Below, piece after piece: positions 10,505 through 20,860 of a DNA stretch of 64,000 nucleotides (its first letter is position 1; each line of letters opens with the position of its first letter). This DNA is from Toxorhynchites rutilus septentrionalis. Lineage: Eukaryota > Arthropoda > Insecta > Diptera > Culicidae. A model generated the notes under the pieces. That model had not been told where the DNA came from. It ran no database searches and was given only the letters and a program-made list of their open reading frames with translations. The DNA lies in NCBI RefSeq assembly GCF_029784135.1, contig NC_073746.1, positions 241,174,307 to 241,238,306 of the forward strand, in the 5' to 3' direction. The position numbers and the translations under genes were made by a program.

Positions 10505-12704
10505 ATACAGATGGAGGTGTTTTATCGTTCTCGAGAATCGCGGAAGTTCTTCAAGAAACTAAACGCCTCGCACAAAGGCTTTGTGCAGCGGGCCAAAATG
10601 TGCAGAAACAAGGAAGGAGGCATCTTGACGAACGAACGCGAGGTGATCGAAAGGTGGAGGCAGCACTACGATGAACACCTGAACAGCGCGCAGGCAGGAG
10701 ACCAAGACGGCGTTGAGGAGGACTACACCCGTGCAATGAACAACGACGACGTACCACCCCCGACGATGGTCGACGTTAAGGAGGCCATTAATCAGCTCAA
10801 GAACCACAAAGCAGCTGGTAGGGATGGCCTCGTAGCGGAGCTCTTCAAGGAAGGTCCGAGAAAACTTGTAGAGTGTATGCACCGGCTGATAGTCAGGATC
10901 TGGGACACAGAACAGCTACCGGAGGAGTGGAAGGACGGGGTAATCTGCCCCATCTATAAAAAAGGCGACAAGTTTGATTATGGGAACTATCGTGCCATCA
11001 CAATCCTGAATGGTGCCTACAAAATTTTGTCTCAGATCCTCTTCCGCCGTCTATCGCCAATAGTAAGTAGATTTGTGGGAAGTTATCAGGATTTTTACAC
11101 TGCGGCAGATCCTCCAAAAGTGTCGCGAGTATCAGGTCCCTACACACCACATCTTCGTCGACTTCAAGGCCGCATATGATACAATCGACCGACGACAGCT
11201 ATGGAGGATCATGGACGAACACGGCTTTCCCCGAAAGCTGACAAGACTGATTCAGGCAACGATGAACGGTGTGCGGTGCAGTGTGCAGATCTCAGGTAAG
11301 CTGTCGGAATCATTTGAGACTCACAGGGGACTTCGACAAGGCGATGGACTCTCCTGTCTGCTCTTCAACGTGGCGTTGGAAGGTGTTATGTGGAGAGCGG
11401 GCTTCAACATGCGGGCGCGATTTTCAATAAGTCTAGTCAGTTTATTTGCTTCGCCGACGACGTGGACATAATCGGAAGAACACATGCGACGATAGCCGAC
11501 TTGTATACCCGACTGAAACACGAAGCAGGGCTGATTGGACTTGGGATCAATGCGTCTAAGACTAAATACATGCTAGCTGGAGGGACTGAACGCAACAGAG
11601 TTCTTCTTTGTAGTAGTGTTGTGATCGACGGCGACGAGCTCGAGGTGGTGGAGGAATTTGTCTACCTTGGCTCGTTGATAACAACTGACAACAACAGCCG
11701 TGAAATTCGAAGACGCATTGTCAATGAAAGTCGTTGGGGGTATTCGTAGCCTAATTGGTTGCGTGACCGCTACTAAGCGAACGATCATGAGCTCATAACT
11801 CATGGCCCCTCAACTGACCATCTTTGTGTGTTATTCTAGCTACTATGTCCACGCAACAATCATCATGTGAGGGTAATCCCAGTCCCTTACCGCTCACATT
11901 TTCGGTCTGCTGCATCGGTAATTGGCACTATTAATAACGCAACAAAGGAAGCCTCATATCAACAGTCCCGCTGTGAACAGCCCATCTGTGAACCATCGAA
12001 CAATAGCAATATTCTTACACCGAAAAAATGCGACATGTGTTCTCTTACGCCTAAACGGCTACTGTGTTATAGATAAAAAATACCTTACGCCTCAAAATGG
12101 TAACAGTGTAATATACAACAAAAGTTATCTTAAGATAACAAATGTACACGAATGAATTCGGCTCTGTTACAGCTGAATTGATAAATGAGCCCAATAAAAT
12201 CAACTGTTGGGATAAAAAAATGGATGTCGTGCCTACTATGGGCTTCGCAAACCTTGAGGTCCAACAAGCTCCGACCCCGTACGAAGTGTACTATGTACAG
12301 ATCCCTAATTCGACCCATGGACGATGTTTGAAGAGGACTCACTAGCGCTCGGAGTTTGCGAACGCCGAGTGCTCAGAACAATATACGGTGGTGTACAGGA
12401 AAACGGAGTATGGAGAAGGAGAATGAACCACGAACTGGCGCAACTCTACAGCGAACCCAGCATCCAGAAAGTCGCCAAGGCTGGACGAGTGCGATGGGCA
12501 GGGCATGTTGCAAGATTGCCGGACAGCAGCCCTGCAAAGATGGCGTTCGCATCTAATCCGGTAGGAACAAGAAGGAGAGGAGCTCAGCGAGCGAGGTGGT
12601 TGGACCAGGTGGAGCAGGACTTGGCAAGAATCGGTGCAGCCGGGAGTTGGAGAACTGCAGCCATGGACCGGTTTTATTGGAGAAGAGTAGTGAATCAGAT
12701 CTAA
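10505..12704 (+). pseudogene. RTE reverse transcriptase, broken
   Basis: Frame 1 (to about 11085) includes NHKAAGRDGLVAELFK, EEWKDGVICPIYKKGDK and YRAITILNGAYKILSQI. It shifts near 11090, where part of the GSYQ...F region is lost, to FTLRQILQKCREYQVPTHH and the D-containing VDFKAAYDTI, then HRGLRQGDG. It shifts again near 11395 to the catalytic FADDVDIIGRT, NASKTKYMLAGG and FVYLGSLIT. After the foreign block it resumes at 12324 with LGVCERRVLRTIYGG and ends with RVRWAGHVARLPDS and a stop at 12702-12704. At least two frameshifts and the replacement make it dead. Confidence 0.88.
11736..12323 (+). repeat. foreign block within the RTE element, including repeat W copy 2
   Basis: The first 98 bases match repeat W at 6259-6354. 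The rest (TTACGCCTAAACGGCTACTG, ATGAATTCGGCTCTGTTACA) is not recognised. A 67-codon open stretch at 12142-12345 shows no known domain. I see no clear terminal repeats. Confidence 0.5.
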
Positions 12705-13614
12705 TCTCAATGGGATGTAGAGTCATAGTAAATAAATAAATAAACTATAAATTAATCGGTGGCTCATGGATATTTGTACAGTTACAGCTTCGGGTTTTGT
12801 TTCTATAATATATGAGCTGAACAACATCGACGATAAAACAAGACGCAGGGAATCCTAGAAATCCTTTTATATAATATTTTTATGCCCCATGTTTTTGTTA
12901 ACCAAGAACACAGAAACAAAGAATATTAGATATAGGAAAACTTGAAATTCCAGAACCCTTATCATCTGGTAACTATCTAGAAGGTTACACATTATTCTCT
13001 TCAAAAGACCCAAAAAACTCGCTACAGCTGTATGAAATGTAAAAAATATGTTTGTTTCGAGCATGCAATCATGGTGTGTTCTGATTCTTTTACTAATGAA
13101 ATCTGAATCGAAAAATACGTTTCTATGTTATTTCATAGCTCTTTATACTTTCATGAATTATATTCAGTTGCTTACTTTCAATTCATAACAGGAAAGTTGA
13201 ATTTCGTTATTTGTGTTGGAGTATCAAAAATTTCTTTGTTTTGAAGATGCTGAATTACATGACTATTAAAACTGAATGAAGATGAAAAAAAAAATTTCTG
13301 GACATTTTTAAATACCAATAAATCTAAAAAAAATATACAATAGCAATATTACAGAGAAGTTCAACTTTCGGTCTGTGACACCGTGCGCGAGTATATGTGT
13401 TATGATTTTGCACGCGAGTACAGGAGGGTTAAACAAATTTTGCACTGTATTTTTTGTAAAAATGGTTCTCTTTTTCATTAATCGCGATTACTTTGATAAT
13501 TATTCGATGTTTTCATATATTTTTTTAATTTTTATTATATTTTATTTTTATACTCGAGTAAAATTACAGATATTCGATTATTTAAATGAATCGAACGATT
13601 AACCGACGTCTCTA

Positions 13615-13867
13615 ACTGCAAAACACGGGAAAAAAATTTCCATCACCAACCGACACCGAGAGTCGTTTTGTTCTTTTGAGCTGAAACATAAAATAAGATA
13701 GAGTATATTACAAATTGAAGCTAACCGTAAAAGACTTACCTTTCAACTTTTCAATGCGCTTATTGCCACCAAAACAATTTCACACACAAGAAGCAAAAAA
13801 ACATATTGCAAAATATTGCTGAGTGTTTACATACAAAATCCAAGATGACTGAAAGTTCTTTTTCATA
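13615..13867. other. no firm feature; possible orphan splice donor
   Basis: On the minus strand near 13735 the words GAAAAGTTGAAAG|GTAAGT resemble an exon end, but no matching exon partner is seen. Confidence 0.25.
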
Positions 13868-14114
13868 AGGGTGATGCCAGAGTGAAAGCGACATGCGATA
13901 CGATGCGACACTACGTGATTTTTGACAAACCGCGCGTTGTCGCGCGACCAAGCTCCGTTCATTCAATTCTGGCAAAAAACTATTTCATATGCTAGAGTAA
14001 ACGCGATGCGATGCGACGCGACAAGCGAGTTTCTGCGCGACACAAAATCAACCTCTACATGCACAGCTTTTTCGCGCGATGAACACGCGACAAGTGAATG
14101 TCAGTCAGTCACCC
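13868..14114. mobile_element. candidate MITE with GGGTGA ends
   Basis: The left end GGGTGATGCCAGAGTGAAAG and the right end (reverse-complemented GGGTGACTGACTGACATTCA) are weak inverted repeats. Inside are many CGCGACA/TGTCGCG words. Boundaries are approximate. Confidence 0.45.
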
Positions 14115-14116
14115 TA

Positions 14117-14319
14117 AGGTTACACTGGCTCGGAGTACGCACGAAAATTTGATTGTACGAAGAGAAACAAACAATTTTGTTCGATACAAGCTGGCGAATT
14201 CGAGCGAAGCAAGGGGGAAACAATGTAACTACACCAATACAACTTAATGTGATTGTTTTCTCTCACTATTGCATACAATTTGTACGATCACTTTTCTGTA
14301 TCCAGTGTCACCGCCGCCT
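14117..14319 (+). mobile_element. TA-flanked MITE Y, copy 1
   Basis: TA lies on both sides. The ends AGGTTACACTGG and AGGCGGCGGTGACACTGG are imperfect inverted repeats. An inverted copy is found at 16661-16862, sharing GTACGCACGAAAATTTGAT and the TTGTACGATCACTT block. It is non-coding. Confidence 0.75.
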
Positions 14320-14323
14320 TAGC

Positions 14324-14668
14324 GTCACCGGAGCCGAAATACAATAGATAGCAATTTTATTGTACACACTGGCACACTGCGTCACCTCAGCGGCTTAGGG
14401 CCGCCTCTGTTCCTTATCCTCGATTAATGGGGACTACGTCCCCATTACGTTGGCCTCAGAATAAATTTAACTAAGTAAAACCAATTCATAATAAACATTG
14501 CGCTCCGGTGGCGTTTATACTTAAATACCCCAAACCCCCAATACGGTTTTTCGTAGCACTAAAAAACGACAAACCACTGCACACAACAAGGCAACAACAA
14601 TACAAATAATATTTGAATGCCAGTGCGAACAATAAAAATGCTATCTATTGTATTTCGGCTCCGGTGAC
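14324..14668. mobile_element. foldback MITE Z with about 33-base arms
   Basis: GTCACCGGAGCCGAAATACA at 14324 returns inverted, ending at 14668. The arms (about 14324-14356 and 14636-14668) are almost identical. The interior carries the hairpin motif ATGGGGACTACGTCCCCAT near 14426. Confidence 0.8.
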
Positions 14669-15376
14669 GGCATTTCATTTAGCAGATCTGTAGATTCATC
14701 ATCCCATTAAAATAGTTTGGTATTGCGAAATATTCTCTGAATTACTCGACTCGGACACATATCGTCTAAGCAACAATGATACACTCCGGCTTTTAGAGGA
14801 CACAAACTAGGCAGTTAGACAACATCTTTCGTAGTGGAAGCTTAGCACAATGAAAGTCACGTCTTATGGGAAAACTCAGAACATTCTCGTGTGGAAATTT
14901 TCGAATAATTTCCGAAATTTCCGGGTCATACAGTACACTGAATTCTTATTTTACGCGACTGATGCGTGTGCTCAAAAATAAAATCACTTTAAAAAAATCG
15001 CGTTATTTCGAGCAAATCGCGTGAATAAAAATCGCAAAATTTCGAAAGAATCACGTAAAAAAAAAGTGTCCTATCATCGGCAGGCGCTCGTCACAACCGC
15101 GCAAAAAAATCGCGTAAAAAAGAATCCAGAGTATTCCAAAAATTCCCACGTTTAAATAAAGAAAAGCATCGCTTCTAGAAATTCTGCAGAGATACCGGCC
15201 CCATTAGACCCATGAACTAATCGATACAATTAATGACAACATTCTGCGTTTACCAATACAATTACATTTTGTGTACTACCCCACCCCGGTGCTAACAGGA
15301 TATAACATTCATGTTTTGTCTGTCAACCCACACCAACAAGTAAATCATCTGATAACGTCTTCTACTGTGTATTGTA
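14669..15376. other. no gene seen; short degenerate repeats
   Basis: The segment 14985-15125 is rich in AAATCGCGT-like words repeated irregularly. Nothing else is recognised. Confidence 0.4.
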
Positions 15377-15922
15377 GGGTTCCCGGAATAAATCGCCACA
15401 GAAAACGACTGCAACAGAAACCACCGCTTATAAAATGTGTAGTAGGCTATAAATATTGTGGCGCGGTATTGTATTTCAAAACAAGAATTAACCGGGCAAA
15501 CGTATCGCCCCAGGCAAACGTAACGCCCCGGGCAGACGTATACCGTCCGACGCTCGCTAGAGCTCGGTCGGACATTGCTAAAGGATCGTATCCTATGTTT
15601 CAAACTAACCGGGCAATCAGTGGATCCCAGGTTTGCGTGCGAGACACCGCCGCTTCCGACGGCGGGTCGGCGGTGGACTCGGATTGCGTCATCTTGGCGG
15701 CATGGGCCGCCTCGATTCCTTATCCTCGCCAAATGGGGACTTCGTCCCCATTACATTGTCCTCAGAATAAATTTCGAAAAACGAGAACAAGAGAATAAAT
15801 TTATAATAGAAATGTGAGGCACATGATGTTTTTCCCGCGCCAAATATTTCTAGCCTACTACACTTTTTCTAAGCGGTTGTTTCTGTTGCAGTTGTTTACT
15901 GTGGCGATTTATTCCGGTCACC
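15377..15922. mobile_element. foldback element with about 88-base arms and 8-bp duplication
   Basis: The arms 15377-15464 and 15833-15922 are inverted copies (CCGGAATAAATCGCCACAG; GTGTAGTAGGCTA). GTATTGTA flanks it on both sides (15369-15376 and 15923-15930), a perfect 8-bp duplication as for hAT elements. The interior holds a second copy of the ATGGGGACTTCGTCCCCAT hairpin block (15705-15775, like 14400-14465). The right-hand duplication includes the first two bases of hAT-like element 2. Confidence 0.85.
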
Positions 15923-16660
15923 GTATTGTAGAGATGGGCAAAACAGTTCACTTTAATGAACCGTTCAGTGGCCAACCGTTCACTTAAGTGAACTAGTTCT
16001 TTTGAGCAGTTCACTCACTCTTTCGTACATTAGAGGGATATGCCAAATCATGTATAAAAAAGTGTGAAATGTTATGTAGGACTGTTCTTTTCATTCATAA
16101 AATGCTGTTTGTTAGCAATAACTCTGTGTCCGAATTTTGTTAAAAATATCTTAGCAAAATAGAAAATCAAACCATGATTTTGAAATTTTGATCTAGTTTG
16201 AACCGTGATTTATTATTTTCAGCACAAACTAGCGTTGCGCTGTTTTTCTACAATGTTTTGCAATAACTGATATAGCAAAACTGTACCAAAACGCGAAAGA
16301 CTTTCTCGAAATTATAAAGCACAATATGATATAACATAAAAACATTTCATATCAGCGACACAAATTTTTATTTACTGTTGAAAAATACTGTTTGAATCGT
16401 TTCGCTTTCAACTGTATTTTTTGTGATTGCATATCTTACTGAAATATTTACCCTCAAAATATGAAATTAAAACTTTATTTGATAAATAATCGAACAATCC
16501 AATTTAAGAACCATCGTGTCCTGAAATATTGCGTTTTATTATGAAAACATCTTATTTTGTGTTATTTCATGGGGCTTTCGTTTGTTTCCATTCGTTAATT
16601 TGAGCACTATTTACCTTGCAACAGCATTCGTGCATAACTCGTTCGCTCGCCTTGCTCTTA

Positions 16661-16862
16661 GACGGCGGTGACACTGGATGCAGAGAAGTGATCGTACGAA
16701 TTGTATGCAATAGTGAAAGTAAACAACCACATTGAGTTGTATTGGTGTGGTTACATTGCTTCCCCGTTGCTTCGTTCGAATTCGTCTGTTTCTATCGAAC
16801 AAAATTGTTTGTTTCTATTCGTACTATCAAATTTTCGTGCGTACTCCTATCCAAAGTAACCT
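16661..16862 (-). mobile_element. TA-flanked MITE Y, copy 2 (inverted)
   Basis: It is the reverse complement of 14117-14319 with moderate divergence and has TA on both sides. Confidence 0.72.
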
Positions 16863-16879
16863 TAGCCTTATACACCGAT

Positions 16880-17075
16880 CATCATACACAGTTCGTTCTG
16901 AACTGTACGCACAGTTCAGCCAGCGGTCAGTTCGTTCTGAACTGTATACACAGTTCCGCCAGCGGTCATCGTAAACAGTTCGTTCTGAATTGCATACACA
17001 GTTCATCGTTCACCGTTCAGTTCGTTCTGAACTGAACTATATACACAGTTCAGCCAGCGGTCTTCGTACACAGCA
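16880..17075 (+). repeat. tandem repeat rich in the palindrome CAGTTCGTTCTGAACTG
   Basis: Four units of about 40-55 bases, each with CAGTTCGTTCTGAA(C/T)TG followed by a TACACAGTTC word, and most by CAGCGGTC. The third and fourth units are more diverged. Confidence 0.85.
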
Positions 17076-17164
17076 AGGAGCTGGAATTGACAGGTGGTTC
17101 GTTTTTGACAGTATGAGGATAAGGCATAGAAGATGCGAGAGGGGATGAAAAATGACAGCGACTA

Positions 17165-17640
17165 TTTTTGTTTATAAACAAACCAGGTCCAATTTTTATG
17201 CTACATAGCGGTTTCTGCACACCAACAATTACCTACGCTGAACCGGTTTCAATCGAAATAGCTGTTGTGTCTCACAACCCGCACGATCAGGTGAGTCTCC
17301 AGCTGAAGCAGCAGTCGTCGGGAAACGACATGCCCGGATATCCAAACCGTACCGCTGCGCTCACTCAATCATAATGGGTCGTCAACGACTAATGTGATCA
17401 AAGCAAATGGAACTAAGAGCAGTACGGTACAAGCCCGCCGGTAGTGGCTCCTTCATATACCCACTAGCACAGCTCCCACAATCGCTGAATTGCCAATCCC
17501 AGCAACAACGGCAACAACCCTCACGTCCCGTAAAACAGCAATGAAGACAATAACTTGCAGCAGTCACCGAAACACAACAATGATGCCACCAGCGTAAACA
17601 AACAAACACATAGCGGTATGCACTCTTCATTGCATGCCAT
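17165..17640 (+). other. possible host-gene scrap carried in hAT-like element 2
   Basis: One frame (17168-17371) reads PGYPNRTAALTQS at its end and is rich in Q and S. Beyond the stop other frames are rich in N, Q and P codons (CAACAACGGCAACAACC near 17505). The composition is unlike the AT-rich surroundings and resembles exons of low-complexity regulatory proteins. No family is recognised. Confidence 0.3.
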
Positions 17641-17688
17641 TTGTTATCCTCTTTCTCGGAAACACTAGCCGTTCATTTGGCCGCTGTC

Positions 17689-18145
17689 AATTGGCGATCT
17701 AACGTACAAATCTACACCTAGGCGGCGCTGCGGTGAAAGTGATGATGGTTTTAAATTTTGCCATGTGAGCTTATGGAAGGTTTGTAGTTCTTTCCATAAA
17801 TTACAATGTTATAATCATAAAAGATTATTTGATTGCGATGAGTTTGTAAGAAATTTAATTCTGCGCAATTTTATATATAACATGTTATTTATTTACCTCT
17901 TTCAGTAGTGAAAACTATAAAAATGTTGACAATGGTTGAATTAAAGAAGGAAATTCGAGAGCACAATCAAACACAAGTAGAAAAATGCACGATTCCTGCA
18001 TGTGAGAACTAGCTTGGAAAGCCCGGAAGTTAAATATACGTGATTTGTTTTTGAGTTTTAGGTTACATTAGCATCATTTTCTTAGTTCAAAATCAAAATC
18101 CAGATGTCTCACCGATCGTTTACGTTTTGCGTTAGATCGCCAATT
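17689..18145. mobile_element. candidate MITE with AATTGGCGATCTAACG ends
   Basis: AATTGGCGATCTAACG at 17689 is repeated inverted, ending at 18145. The interior is AT-rich and non-coding. No target duplication was recognised. Confidence 0.65.
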
Positions 18146-18167
18146 CGAACTCAAGTAATGGCTGAAC

Positions 18168-18413
18168 CAAGGCGCCTAGAAGTATATACTAAGGTGGGCC
18201 AACTTGCTAAAACCACTCTTCAGCCATCTTGGAATTCTACTGTGTTTTGTTTGTAAACAAAACACAATACGCTATTGCCGAAGCTCGCTCGTGATCAGTC
18301 TGTCTCTTTCACGCTTCAAGCAAATAATTCCCCTTCTACTTTCTTCCGTGCTGTTTTCATATACCGCTCCCCTAACCAACTTAGTGACGAAACGGCCTCA
18401 CCTAGTACCATGG
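18168..18413 (+). repeat. dispersed repeat X, copy 2
   Basis: It is nearly identical to copy 1 (7276-7520), including the TTTGTTTGTAAACAAA palindrome and the inverted-repeat-like ends. Confidence 0.8.
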
Positions 18414-18665
18414 ACCCGTCTTGGGCTGTACAACAATTCTGACATAACGTTCCACCTTATTATACCGCCTTGGTACACAGTTCGTCGTTCTGAACTTGGT
18501 AAGCAGTTCATGTGAAGTGTTGCCAAGTAAAAAAAACGACCGTTCGTTCACTCTTTTTGGTGAACTAGTTCTTTTGAACAGTTCATGAACGGTTTGCCCA
18601 TCTCTAGTGTATTGTAAACAAACAGTCCATAATTTTACCAATAAATTGATTTGAATTTTTAAAGA

Positions 18666-20458
18666 ATGCCTGTTGGTGGCTCTAGTAATGCAGGTCAACA
18701 ATCCGACGAGGATGACGATTTTTTCAAACCAACCACAAAGTAAGTGTTTTCTGTCTTCGAGAAATGAACTTGTTAATTGATTAGCCATTTAGTTCAACAC
18801 TCGCAAAGGTTTTTGGGATTTCGAAAATTGTTCCTCCAACAAAACAATCATCTGTGCATTCTTCCAAACCCAGCAGACAAAGCACGTCAAAGTTGTCCGA
18901 TCGTTACGGGGCGTCTTCATTCAGATACGTTCCACCGCAGGAAGTAATCGAATCGGGAGATGAGAGCGCGCGAGTGAAAACAGCTGTCGAGTGGAACTTG
19001 TTGCAGGCCAGTGTAGTTACTGCTTATAGACTGTAAGTATGCGATCGTATCAGTCGAATATGCTTAACAATTCCTGTACTGTCTAATAGCGTTGATGGCG
19101 AGAATATATCCCAAGGAAGGCTCGGGCTAGCATTGCTCCGATCTGATGCCGAGTTTAGAATTTTACTTTATCGAACAAAAACCGATGCATTAGCCACTTT
19201 AAATGTTTCGAAATCAACAAAACTATTCCTGCGAAATGACTATCTTCAATTCCAAAGCGACGACGAATGCTTTTGGAGTATTCTGTTCGAAAACGATTCG
19301 GAGCTAAGTCGTTTACTGTCAACTCTCGATGGCGCTTGTCTATTGAGTGGAGAGAAGACGCAGTCCAAACCGATTCCTGCTTCCAGATCGAATCCAGTGA
19401 TTGAAGAACCTAATTCGGACGTGGATAAAAGCAAAGCCAACTTGATTTCACGTATGGCCAGAGTCGGGCAATCGATTTTTCCACAGGAAAAACAATCCTT
19501 TGCATCCGAAATAAGCGACTCTTCGGATACGGACACCCGTATCGAGACGATCCCTCGATCTAACTTTTCGTCACATCATCGAAGGGTTGCGAGCAGCAGC
19601 AAGGTTCTTCCCGTGACCATTGGAATGCAAATGATTCCCACGAGCTCTGTGCTCACGACTGCCGACCATAATATGATGCAAACGGCTACCGATGTTAACC
19701 TCAATCTGTTTATGACCGAAAGCCGCATGCAGGGAACCGAGATGCGCATGAACCTTTCCAAGCTTGAAGGAAAGTTGGATCGGATGATGGACAAAATTGA
19801 CAACATGCAAGGATTAGCTGGGGTGGGTGGAAAATCGAGCGCCGACAAGGACGAAGAAATGTTAGCGTTGGAGGAGAAAATACTCGGATTGAGAAAAGAA
19901 AATCATGCCCTGAAGGGAACTATAAGAAGCCTGGAGGAAAGAATAATGGCTCATAAAGCGAATGACTTGGCGGAAGCAAATCTAGTGAAGATGGAGAAAC
20001 GATGTCAGGAATTAGAGAAAACAGTTGGAATATTACAACGAGATGTTCAGGCTAGTCATAAGAAAATTGATGAAGATATAAAAATAATTGAAGAGCAAAG
20101 TCAAACGATTGAAGCGAATAGAGAAATTATGGAGCATAAAACCAAAGCAATTTGCACTTTAGAAGAACGATTGGAAGCTGTTCAAGATGAACACAATTCT
20201 GAGCTTGAGAAGAACAAATTGTTGGCCGAACAGTTGGAAAGTGTACAGAAGTCAATGAAGGACATGGAGCAGGAGCTGATGAAATATAAGGAGGATAAAT
20301 CTGACAACAGTACATTCGATGAGATGGTGAAAGAAATTATGAACAATTGTTTTCAAAGTTTGTACGAACAAATAGATGATGCGAAGACAATAAAAATTAT
20401 CGGACTCACCATAAGACAAGAAACGAAAGCGGCTCTCGAGCGTCAGAAGAAGAAATAA
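18666..20458 (+). CDS. FKBP15-like protein: WH1-type domain plus long coiled coil
   Basis: Three exons are proposed: 18666-18739, 18793-19032 and 19090-20458. Donors are GTAAGT, acceptors are TTTAG and AATAG, and phase is kept, giving 560 residues. Residues about 88-190 (VVTAYRLVDGENISQGRLG, then LLRSDAEFRILLYR and FWSILFENDSE) match the WH1-like N-terminus of FKBP15/WAFL, an endosome- and actin-linked protein. Residues about 310-350 (MTESRMQGTEMRMNLSKLEG) and 358-520 form a heptad-rich coiled coil. The end has MVKEIMNNCFQSLYEQI, like the conserved C-terminal motif of that family. The FKBP domain that vertebrate FKBP15 has between these parts is absent. AATAAA overlaps the stop (20454-20459). 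The family call rests on remembered similarity. Confidence 0.8.
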
Positions 20459-20860
20459 AATATTTTCCTGATGGTCACCCTGTTAACGTATATTCTTCGA
20501 TGAGAAAATTCCTCACCTAAACTAATTCGTTGAATGCGGATAAGGTTCAACAGAAATTATCTGATGCTACACAGATTTTTTTTCATATTTTCCTCTGCAA
20601 CTCTGGAATTACCGAGTCGACGGGTTTCATTATTCATAGTAACTAGAGAGCTTTAATGCTGACTTTTAATGATAGATGAAAATGCTCAAATATTATTTAT
20701 GTTTGGAACGTTTATAATAAGTTTTAACTTTAATTAACATTCATTGGGCGAGCAGAATGTTTTAAGAACAAAAACACAAACGAACAAACAAACTGTGTGT
20801 TCAAGGAGAATCTGGCGTCCGATGGCACAGAATCTCGAAACATCGGAAACCTTGCAATCT
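20459..20860. other. no gene seen
   Basis: AT-rich 3' flank of the FKBP15-like gene. Confidence 0.5.

Larger units (their letters stand above)
10505..12746 (+). mobile_element. RTE-clade LINE, 5'-truncated and interrupted
   Basis: The 3' end shows a short (TAAA)n-like tail at 12728-12746, typical of RTE elements. The reverse transcriptase is present but shifted in frame several times. A stretch at about 11736-12323 is foreign and replaces some 40 codons of the element, so it was not a clean insertion. The endonuclease domain is missing at the 5' end. Confidence 0.85.
10037..13438 (+). mobile_element. TTAA-flanked (piggyBac-like) MITE P, copy A
   Basis: It is bounded by TTAA at 10033-10036 and 13439-13442. 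The right end reads, reverse-complemented, CCCTCCTGTACTCGCGTGC. The left end is decayed. It shares long blocks with 52453-54679: AAATCAATRATTCRTTCATT, TTTAGCGTATCG, and the segment 12755-13425. It is interrupted by the RTE element. The second hAT copy (TTAATTTGAGCACT near 16597) looks like the empty site. Confidence 0.65.
7564..13614 (+). mobile_element. non-autonomous hAT-like element 1 (outer shell of a nest)
   Basis: The left end is TAGAGATG at 7564 and the right end CGTCTCTA at 13607-13614, inverted with one mismatch. The flanks ACTACAAA (7556-7563) and ACTGCAAA (13615-13622) agree at 7 of 8 positions, as expected for the 8-bp duplication of hAT elements. Just inside both ends are ATTCGATTAATCG-type words. 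No hAT transposase is visible. Most of the length is later insertions. A decayed relative of the left part lies at 63190-63370. Confidence 0.7.
15929..18606 (+). mobile_element. hAT-like element 2, copy 2 (both ends present)
   Basis: The left end TAGAGATGGGCAAAAC and right end GTTTGCCCATCTCTA are inverted repeats. The 8-bp duplication GTGTATTG is at 18607-18614 and, displaced by the later foldback insertion, at 15367-15374. It contains MITE Y copy 2, GTTC-rich tandem repeats, a possible gene scrap, a MITE-like pair and repeat X. No transposase is visible, so it is non-autonomous. Its right end lies 60 bases before the FKBP15-like start codon. Confidence 0.85.

Noticed and set aside
12142..12345. 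67-residue gene within the RTE element
   Set aside because: It sits in an unrecognised foreign block, has no domain and no supporting context.
15271..15817. overlapping open frames on both strands
   Set aside because: They come from the arms and GC-rich centre of a foldback element.
15921..15928. CCGTATTG as the left duplication of hAT-like element 2
   Set aside because: It matches only 6 of 8. The true left partner GTGTATTG is at 15367 and was displaced by the foldback insertion.
16880..17075. CRISPR array
   Set aside because: Animal DNA, repeats are imperfect and adjacent, and there are no unique spacers or cas genes.
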